From JAKEGK01 sp036507695 (GTDB lineage Bacteria; Pseudomonadota; Gammaproteobacteria; SZUA-152), in NCBI GenBank assembly GCA_036507695.1, contig DATCIR010000175.1:1-9856 (forward strand): DNA of 9,856 nt, written 5' to 3'. This document shows, piece by piece, positions 1 through 4,200 of this stretch (its first letter is position 1; each line of letters starts with the position of its first letter). Position numbers and translations under genes: made by a program. The notes under the pieces were generated by a model that was given only the letters and a program-made list of their open reading frames with translations, was not told where the DNA came from and made no database searches.

Positions 1-57
1 AGCCTGGGTTAACAGCCGGGTGTCACTCACAAGTTGTTTCTGGTTAGCGTTATCCAT
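1..57 (-). CDS. N-terminus of an unidentified gene (partial, runs off the left edge)
   Basis: On the minus strand an ATG at 57-55 opens a frame that stays open to the window edge (19 codons, reading MDNANQKQLVSDTRLLTQA). An AGGAGAG ribosome binding site lies about four bases upstream, which strongly supports this start. The short polar, helix-prone sequence is too little for identification. It is reminiscent of the N-termini of DUF883 (ElaB/YqjD-type) ribosome-associated inner-membrane proteins, but that is only an impression. The gene is divergent from the lipoprotein gene at 201, so the roughly 140 bp between them should hold both promoters. A weak minus-strand promoter candidate is TTGTGA (124-119) with TATTGT (100-95), 18 bases apart. 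Confidence 0.6.
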   Translation of the reverse strand, partial: MDNANQKQLVSDTRLLTQA

Positions 58-148
58 ATTTCTCTCCTGGTAGTTTCTTCTGCAAGCAACAATTACAATA
101 CGCCAACACGGTAGATATTCACAACACATAAACGTAACAAGCAAGCTC

Positions 149-183
149 AGCAAACAAACATAGCAAACAAACATAGCAAACAA
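149..183. repeat. 13-bp tandem repeat, about 2.7 copies
   Basis: The unit AGCAAACAAACAT occurs at 149-161 and 162-174, followed by a partial third copy AGCAAACAA at 175-183. It lies just upstream of the ribosome binding site of the lipoprotein gene, inside its likely 5' leader. The A/C-rich, G-poor composition would give an unstructured leader. Copy number may vary by slippage. A regulatory role is speculation. Confidence 0.8.
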
Positions 184-200
184 TCACAGGTCAGGATGCG

Positions 201-1721
201 ATGGTGAAGGTCATTTATCGAAGTATTTTTTGTATTCTCATAATTATTGCTGCGGGACTTTCCGCGGGCTGTTCATCCTCCAGTGAGGATACCCCACCCG
301 CAAATAATGAATCGCCCATCAATGAGCAACCCGGTGATCAGACACCGGCACCAACCCCAGAGCCAACGCCGGAACCCGGTCCCACGCCAGTGCTTGGCGA
401 AGACAGTGATGGTGATGGTGTCGTCGACGCCAATGATGCGTTTCCCACTGATCCGGTTCGCGTGGCGCCATTGCCAGTTGAGTTTGATATGGGTGTCACC
501 TATAGCCGGCAAACCTATGTTTCACCCACCGGTAACGATGACACCGGGGATGGCAGCATTGGCCTTCCCTATCGAACGGTTGTAAGGGCGGCGCGTAACG
601 CCACGCCGGGCACACGTATCAACCTGCAGGCGGGTACTTATCCTGTGCAAGGTTCTATCGGAAACCTGCAAGGTACCGCCAATGAACCGATTGCCATTGT
701 GGGTAGTGGTAACGTGGTGTTTGATGCCGCCGGCGCGAATCAGGTTCTGCATTTTAGTGATCCGCGTTATGTCGTGCTGGAAGGATTTACGATACAAAAC
801 GCCGCGCAAAACGGTATTAACATCGATGATGGTGGCAGTTATGCGACGCCGGCGGAATATGTGATTATCCGCAATGTAAGATTCCACAATATCGGCACCG
901 GCGGTAATCATGACTGTTTGAAACTGTCCGGGGTGGACCGGTTTCTGGTCCTGAACGGTGAGTTTGAAGATTGCGATCACGGGGAAGCGATCGACATGGT
1001 GGGTTGTCATGCGGGCGTGATAAAAGGCAACTTCTTTCACAACATGCCCATCAACGCGATCAACACCAAAGGCGGCAGTTCGGATATTTTAATTCAGGGC
1101 AATCGGTTTTCCGATATCGCTTCCCGCGCAATTAATGCCGGGGGTTCCACCGGCCTGGACTATTTCCGGCCGATTGATGCGCCCTACGAAGGCGCGCGGA
1201 TTCGCATACTGGCCAATATTTTTGAGCGCGTGGGAAACAACAGCGGCGCGTCAGTGGCTTTTACCGGTTGTGATCGCTGTGTGTTCGCGAATAATACGAT
1301 TATCGAACCCAGAACCTATATTGTGAGAATACTGCAGGAATCGCGGGACGCACGCTTTGTGCCGAGCCGCAACGGCTATTTCGTCAATAACATTATCATG
1401 TTTAGTGAGTCCGACATCCGCAGCTATGTCAACATAGGGGATTTAACGGCGCCGGCGACCTTCACCTTCGGCAACAATCTTTGGTATGCGCTGGATAATG
1501 CCGCGTTCTCAGGTCCGGGTATTTCCAGTCCGATACCGCCCGAGACCGGTTCCATTATTCAGCAGCATCCACTGCTTGACCTTGCAAATGCCAATTACGC
1601 CATACCCGCCAACAGCCCCGCGGCCGGCCAGGGCCGAGCCGTGCCGGGTAGCATTGAAAGCGATTATGCTGGAGTGCTGTTTGCAACGCCGCTTGATATC
1701 GGGGCGTTTAAAGCGCAATAA
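201..1721 (+). CDS. Secreted lipoprotein with right-handed parallel beta-helix domain
   Basis: The 506-residue product starts with a lipoprotein signal: K3 and R7, a hydrophobic stretch around residues 9-20, and a lipobox-like LSAGC ending at Cys24 (the -3 residue is Ser, slightly off consensus). The Ser run after Cys24 is typical of outer-membrane sorting. Residues about 31-66 are a Pro/Thr/Glu-rich linker with TPEP repeats. Residues 68-79 (DSDGDGVVDAND) are a thrombospondin type 3-like calcium loop. From about residue 106 (YVSPTGNDDTGDGS) to the end are irregular beta-helix coils rich in Asn and Gly, with motifs such as NNTI and GNRFSD. Such folds are common in polysaccharide lyases and other glycan-binding or glycan-cleaving proteins, so a surface carbohydrate-active role is likely, but no catalytic residues can be assigned. 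The ATG at 201 follows an AGGTCAGG ribosome binding site at 188-195. No clear terminator was found in the short convergent gap after it. Confidence 0.9.
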   Translation: MVKVIYRSIFCILIIIAAGLSAGCSSSSEDTPPANNESPINEQPGDQTPAPTPEPTPEPGPTPVLGEDSDGDGVVDANDAFPTDPVRVAPLPVEFDMGVTYSRQTYVSPTGNDDTGDGSIGLPYRTVVRAARNATPGTRINLQAGTYPVQGSIGNLQGTANEPIAIVGSGNVVFDAAGANQVLHFSDPRYVVLEGFTIQNAAQNGINIDDGGSYATPAEYVIIRNVRFHNIGTGGNHDCLKLSGVDRFLVLNGEFEDCDHGEAIDMVGCHAGVIKGNFFHNMPINAINTKGGSSDILIQGNRFSDIASRAINAGGSTGLDYFRPIDAPYEGARIRILANIFERVGNNSGASVAFTGCDRCVFANNTIIEPRTYIVRILQESRDARFVPSRNGYFVNNIIMFSESDIRSYVNIGDLTAPATFTFGNNLWYALDNAAFSGPGISSPIPPETGSIIQQHPLLDLANANYAIPANSPAAGQGRAVPGSIESDYAGVLFATPLDIGAFKAQ

Positions 1722-1809
1722 CTGACATGGCGTGGTAAATATGCAACTTGAAAGAAACGCGTTATGTAGATAGAAAGCGTGAAACACCCGGCTACCCGGC
1801 CGAACGGCT

Positions 1810-2160
1810 TTATAATTTAATTCCAAAATGACCCAAGGCTGAAATCATAAGCCAGTAACACCCAATGGTAAGACCGATAGAAATACCGAGGCTGAGATAA
1901 AAATTGACACCCTGTTTCAACAGCACCGGCAAAGCTATAAACAATGCTAGAGACGGTAAAACCAGCCAGAATACACTTGATGCCAGGGCGCTTACTTTCG
2001 CGGGATCTTTTGTATCGATATAAAGCCAAATCATCGCTAACACAGACACTAGCGGAACAGATGCCAAAATAGCGCCGAGCAGTGAACTGCGCTTGGCAAT
2101 TTCAGAAATGAGCACGATCAGCGCTGTTGTCACCAGAATTTTTATTAGGTAATAAGCCAA
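1810..2160 (-). CDS. DUF3147 family small inner-membrane protein
   Basis: The 116-residue product is almost entirely hydrophobic, with about four predicted membrane segments (roughly residues 4-20, 26-47, 60-82 and 88-110). It matches the DUF3147 pattern as remembered: an N-terminal helix, then EIAKRSSLLGAILASVPLVS, then MIWLYIDTKD, then SSVFWLVLPSL. The molecular function of this family is unknown. The start codon is TTG at 2160; no ATG is available at this end, and a strong GGAGG at 2172-2168 lies seven bases upstream, so the TTG choice is well supported. The gene is convergent with the beta-helix lipoprotein gene. It lies 38 bases downstream of a truncated acetyltransferase remnant on the same strand. 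Confidence 0.88.
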   Translation of the reverse strand: MAYYLIKILVTTALIVLISEIAKRSSLLGAILASVPLVSVLAMIWLYIDTKDPAKVSALASSVFWLVLPSLALFIALPVLLKQGVNFYLSLGISIGLTIGCYWLMISALGHFGIKL

Positions 2161-2167
2161 GTTATTT

Positions 2168-2172
2168 CCTCC
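2168..2172 (-). promoter_or_regulatory. Ribosome binding site that fixes a TTG start
   Basis: On the minus strand GGAGG (CCTCC on the plus strand) sits seven bases before the TTG at 2160. Spacing and strength are near ideal. This decides the start of the DUF3147 gene, which has no ATG near its N-terminus. Confidence 0.75.
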
Positions 2173-2183
2173 GCTATTCTCGC

Positions 2184-2217
2184 CGCGGGCCCGCGATTCA
2201 GCCAGCAGCTAACTGGC
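2184..2217. repeat. Short palindromes between the acetyltransferase remnant and the DUF3147 gene
   Basis: CGCGGGCCCGCG at 2184-2195 is a perfect 12-bp palindrome. GCCAG at 2201-2205 pairs with CTGGC at 2213-2217 around a 7-base loop. Neither is followed by a T-run on either strand, so these are not intrinsic terminators. They lie where the acetyltransferase homology has already been lost and may mark a rearrangement scar. Confidence 0.45.
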
Positions 2218-2389
2218 GCCGCCCGCTCGATGTTGCTGTTAAGCGCCATGTTTCGCCTGCCGCGCGATCGAGCGGCGATAGGTAGAACTCCATCACCCTT
2301 GGATCGGCGTTTAGCGCTCCAAACAGCTCGAGGTCGGTGGCGCACCATTGGCGCAGACGAAGCCGCACCGTTTCCAACATAATAGGCAT
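2198..2389 (-). pseudogene. Truncated GNAT (RimJ/RimL-like) acetyltransferase remnant
   Basis: The 63-codon frame begins MPIMLETVRLRLRQWC and continues through DLELFGALNADPRVMEFY. This is the characteristic N-terminus of RimJ/RimL-type GNAT acetyltransferases (ETxRLxLR, then ALNxDPxVMxF). Homology stops after about residue 43 (SPLDRA); the remaining tail does not resemble the family and the frame ends in TGA at 2200-2198. A complete protein would be about 170-190 residues, so the acetyl-CoA binding core is missing. No convincing ribosome binding site precedes the ATG. The fragment runs into the DUF3147 gene's ribosome binding site region, suggesting a deletion that fused a gene start to the DUF3147 upstream region. 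Confidence 0.7.
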
Positions 2390-2686
2390 GTTTCATTCGG
2401 ATTAACGCTTTTTCTTGATGACGCGGCATTTGGCCGCGCTCAATCGCAGATGGCCATAACCACTACACAACACAATAGTCCGTTTCCTTTTCTTAGGCTT
2501 GCGGTCTGTTACCTATATTGCATGACATGTTGTGTTACCTATATTGCATGACATGTTGTGGTGGATCACTCAAGTTAAATCCTGGTTTGCACGGCCCTAT
2601 ATTTCTGCTTAATGAGATCTTTTTGTTCCACACCTTATTAGCAGTGACGAATCGTAGAAACAATTGCTTTCTGACGCGGATTTTGC
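2390..2686. other. Non-coding stretch between the GNAT remnant and the putative immunity gene
   Basis: Nothing here looks like a real gene on either strand. It contains a hairpin with 6-bp arms CGCGGC/GCCGCG (2422-2427 and 2433-2438) without a T-run, and the 26-bp tandem duplication listed separately. A start-less, very basic minus-strand frame ends at 2402 (36 codons, with KPKKRKR near its beginning) and is probably fortuitous. No intrinsic terminator is evident after the immunity-like gene that ends at 2687. Confidence 0.5.
2507..2560. repeat. Perfect 26-bp tandem duplication
   Basis: The 26-base unit beginning GTTACCTATATTGCATGACA occurs at 2508-2533 and again, identically, at 2534-2559; one extra matching base on each side gives 54 bp in total. 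Such exact short-period duplications arise by slippage or by repeated insertion of an element end. On the minus strand the unit includes ATAGGTAACA, which vaguely recalls sequence near the ends of some IS481/IS3-type elements, but no transposase remnant is visible nearby. Identity as an insertion sequence end is therefore unproven. Confidence 0.85.
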
Positions 2687-3112
2687 TTAGAAACATCGTA
2701 GCGAGCCATTTATAAACTTCGATTTATCCACTGAAAGGGTAAAAGCTACCATCGCGCTCGAAATAAACTCCCCGCTTGCATTCGTTTCATTCATTTCAAG
2801 CTTACAATCCCATGCATCCACGATAACGCCACTATTGTCATGTTTCGACAAAGCACAGGACGACGTCAGAGAAACAATATTCTTGGTTTCATACGATACC
2901 GATAGGAGCGTTGCAAGATGCTGCCCAAGAGTAACGTCTACGTTTTTTCTGGTGCCCGACTTCATATTGCAAAGCGGTTCCTTGCTTAGGGGCCGATTGC
3001 TGTTATTAAGAAGAATGTCGAATACAGCTTCTCCGCTCGGCGGCTGGGGATTGTCAACGGCAAATACCGAACAACCATGCAGCAGGATAATGAACGTCAG
3101 TAGTTTTTTCAT
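2687..3112 (-). CDS. Small exported protein, candidate periplasmic immunity protein
   Basis: The 141-residue product has a clear Sec signal peptide (MKKLLTFIILLHGCSVFA, cleavage probably after FA at about residue 18), so the mature protein should be periplasmic. The mature part has four cysteines (LCNMK, SSCALS, WDCKLE and the C-terminal RCF), enough for two disulfides. I do not recognise the family. The ATG at 3112 is preceded by GGAAAG five bases upstream. The gene follows a signal-less NlpC/P60-like hydrolase on the same strand. Removing the palindromic element between them would place its ATG in an ATGA overlap with the hydrolase stop. This order and this export pattern match type VI amidase effector/immunity pairs (Tae/Tai), in which the immunity protein blocks the enzyme in the periplasm. 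The immunity role is inferred from context only. Confidence 0.75.
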   Translation of the reverse strand: MKKLLTFIILLHGCSVFAVDNPQPPSGEAVFDILLNNSNRPLSKEPLCNMKSGTRKNVDVTLGQHLATLLSVSYETKNIVSLTSSCALSKHDNSGVIVDAWDCKLEMNETNASGEFISSAMVAFTLSVDKSKFINGSLRCF

Positions 3113-3117
3113 ATAAA

Positions 3118-3125
3118 CTTTCCGT
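3118..3125. repeat. 8-bp target site duplication, left copy
   Basis: CTTTCCGT lies directly left of the palindromic element and is repeated at 3284-3291 directly right of it. Read on the minus strand this copy (ACGGAAAG) supplies the GGAAAG ribosome binding site of the small exported protein. Confidence 0.85.
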
Positions 3126-3283
3126 GTAACTACTCACCCGTGGGCGGCGCCGGTGTCTCCAGCCGGGGGACGCCACAAGTACGTCCCTGTAGGCTCGACT
3201 GCGGCCATCCCTGGCCGCAGACGCCCCCGGCAGGAGACACCGGCACCGCTTTAACCTATGCTGCACACGGGGTGAGTAGTTAC
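3126..3283. mobile_element. 158-bp MITE-like palindromic insertion element
   Basis: The element has 14-bp perfect terminal inverted repeats (GTAACTACTCACCC at 3126-3139 and its complement at 3270-3283). Inside are further nested arms: GCCGGTGTCTCC (3149-3160) with GGAGACACCGGC (3233-3244), GCCGGGGG (3162-3169) with CCCCCGGC (3224-3231), and a central hairpin CTGCGGCC (3199-3206) with GGCCGCAG (3213-3220). The flanks carry a perfect 8-bp direct duplication CTTTCCGT. It has no coding capacity of its own, so a transposase would have to act in trans. It is far more GC-rich than the two genes it separates. GC-rich palindromic repeats of this kind seem, from memory, common in Gammaproteobacteria, but the family name is unknown to me. 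Its right arm supplies the last ten codons and the stop of the upstream hydrolase. Confidence 0.85.
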
Positions 3284-3781
3284 CTTTCCGTAATAGAATT
3301 CAACAGTAGTGCCGGCGGTATTATATGCGCTGGGGAACTTTGATTGAAACGTAGCGAGCGTATCTGTAACCACTTTGTTGTTTGTATTGCTGTAGTGCCA
3401 GACTTTTCCGTTTGTTAAGATGCCTACATGTTTTCTGGGATGATTTCCCATGATGAGCTGGTTGCCAACAGTCGTTATATTTGACGCCAGTGTAACGAAA
3501 ACCAAACACTCTGCAATTGAGGCGGGTTTATTCGCCAGCAGGTCAACTTCCGGCGATGTACTAAACAAATCATCGACGCGAAGCGTGGCGCCTTTTGCCA
3601 CATTTTGTTTGTCAGCCCAGGAGAAATTCTTGCATGTTGGGCCGGGTAATTCGTAAGCCATCATAGGTGAAACGTAGTGTGCGCAATGATTCTGCTTATG
3701 GTTTTTGGCAATACTAAAAGGGCATAAGTCACTTATTTTTTTATTTATACTACGATTAATGTCGGTTGGTATCTTTGACAT
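3251..3781 (-). CDS. Putative NlpC/P60-like cysteine amidase, candidate T6SS effector with element-altered C-terminus
   Basis: The 176-residue product has no signal peptide or membrane segment. It carries NHCAHYVS at residues 31-38 (candidate nucleophile Cys33) and RKHVGILTNGKVWHYS at 116-131 (candidate base His118, with His129 nearby). This Cys-then-His order with an HVGI strand fits papain-like NlpC/P60 hydrolases, which cut peptidoglycan stem peptides; the exact family is not recognised. The start at 3781 is preceded by AGGAG eight bases upstream. Residues 1-166 are native; V167 to G176 and the stop come from the inserted palindromic element. Without the element the frame would end Lys-Phe-Ile-stop, at 168 residues, in an ATGA overlap with the downstream exported protein. 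A cytosolic hydrolase paired with a periplasmic partner suggests a type VI secretion amidase effector (Tae-like). No VgrG, PAAR or Hcp gene is in the window, so delivery is unproven. Confidence 0.7.
   Translation of the reverse strand: MSKIPTDINRSINKKISDLCPFSIAKNHKQNHCAHYVSPMMAYELPGPTCKNFSWADKQNVAKGATLRVDDLFSTSPEVDLLANKPASIAECLVFVTLASNITTVGNQLIMGNHPRKHVGILTNGKVWHYSNTNNKVVTDTLATFQSKFPSAYNTAGTTVEFYYGKVTTHPVCSIG
3284..3291. repeat. 8-bp target site duplication, right copy
   Basis: CTTTCCGT directly abuts the right end of the palindromic element and matches 3118-3125 exactly. On the minus strand it encodes part of the Tyr-Gly-Lys at residues 164-166, the last native residues of the hydrolase. 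Confidence 0.85.
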
Positions 3782-3834
3782 TTTTATAACTCCTTTTAAT
3801 TGGAAAATATCCGTCGTTTTTTATTGCAAATATT

Positions 3835-3860
3835 CTACTACTAACGAGGCTTAGTAGTAG
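3835..3860 (-). promoter_or_regulatory. 10-bp perfect inverted repeat in the leader or operator of the putative effector gene
   Basis: CTACTACTAA (3835-3844) and TTAGTAGTAG (3851-3860) are perfectly complementary around a 6-base loop. The site lies about 55-80 bases upstream of the hydrolase start. The loop-overlapping AACGAGG (3843-3849) is also complementary to CCTCGTT (3872-3878), so an RNA version could form an alternative pairing or pseudoknot. No T-run follows on the minus strand, so it is not an intrinsic terminator. It may be a repressor operator or an RNA leader element; the sequence alone does not decide which. Confidence 0.5.
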
Positions 3861-4080
3861 GATTGAACTCACCTCGTTTAGCGATAACCAATAGTAAATT
3901 AAAATAGGCGCACATCCAATGCCCCAGTTGACAATTGGGTGTTTTTATAGTATTTGAGATAGTCGCTTTTTGCCTACTGAACCAAACCTAAACTCAAACG
4001 CTGCATCACGCCGTTACCATCTGCCCTGGTCAAAACCAAAAAGTTCTTTTTGTCTTTGACGAAACCGCTTATTTGCTTTC

Positions 4081-4128
4081 GGTTTTAACGGCGCGCTGGT
4101 CCGCTAAAACCAACCGTTTAGCCGTTAA
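4081..4128 (+). promoter_or_regulatory. Competing inverted repeats upstream of the M48 peptidase gene
   Basis: GGTTTTA (4081-4087) pairs with TAAAACC (4105-4111), while the overlapping TTAACGGC (4085-4092) pairs with GCCGTTAA (4121-4128). The two stems share bases and cannot form together. The region ends in GCCGGTTTTT (4131-4140). It lies about 70 bases upstream of the peptidase start. This arrangement can act as a leader switch, but with no known ligand class it is only a structural observation. Confidence 0.35.
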
Positions 4129-4200
4129 TTGCCGGTTTTTGCTCAATGATTCCCTTAATTTTCCGATAAAAATGGTGATTAACGGGAGAATATGACTTAA

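Larger units (their letters stand above)
3782..4200. other. Divergent intergenic region between the putative effector and the M48 peptidase gene
   Basis: This AT-rich stretch should hold the minus-strand promoter of the hydrolase pair and the plus-strand promoter of the peptidase gene. Visible structure: the 10-bp palindrome at 3835-3860 (listed separately); a weak plus-strand hairpin CCCAGTT/AATTGGG (3923-3929 and 3933-3939, one G-U pair) followed by TGTTTTT; a perfect TTGACA hexamer at 3928-3933 with only a poor -10 (TATTTG at 3951, 17-base spacer); CAAAAAG/CTTTTTG (4037-4043 and 4046-4052); and competing inverted repeats at 4081-4128. No gene is evident on either strand. Confidence 0.5.

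Noticed and set aside
149..183. CRISPR-like repeat array
   Set aside because: The 13-bp units are directly abutting with no spacers, so it is a simple tandem repeat. No CRISPR array was seen elsewhere.
1790..1815. Bidirectional terminator between the lipoprotein and DUF3147 genes
   Set aside because: The GCCG/CGGC pairing leaves only a two-base loop and the T-tract is interrupted, so it is too weak to call.
2200..2420. Integron attC site around the GNAT remnant
   Set aside because: Hairpins and a GTTAG-like core are present, but the paired R/L box arrangement of attC was not found.
2348..2715. Two overlapping short plus-strand frames
   Set aside because: They run over the 26-bp duplication, overlap the GNAT remnant or the immunity gene end in antisense, and have no family features.
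3140..3343. Plus-strand open frame across the palindromic element and the 3' end of the hydrolase gene
   Set aside because: Most of it is palindromic element sequence, the rest is antisense to the hydrolase, and it has no ribosome binding site or protein-like composition.
3923..3946. Plus-strand hairpin with TGTTTTT as an intrinsic terminator
   Set aside because: The stem is short with a G-U pair and a 3-base loop, and no plus-strand gene lies upstream for it to terminate.
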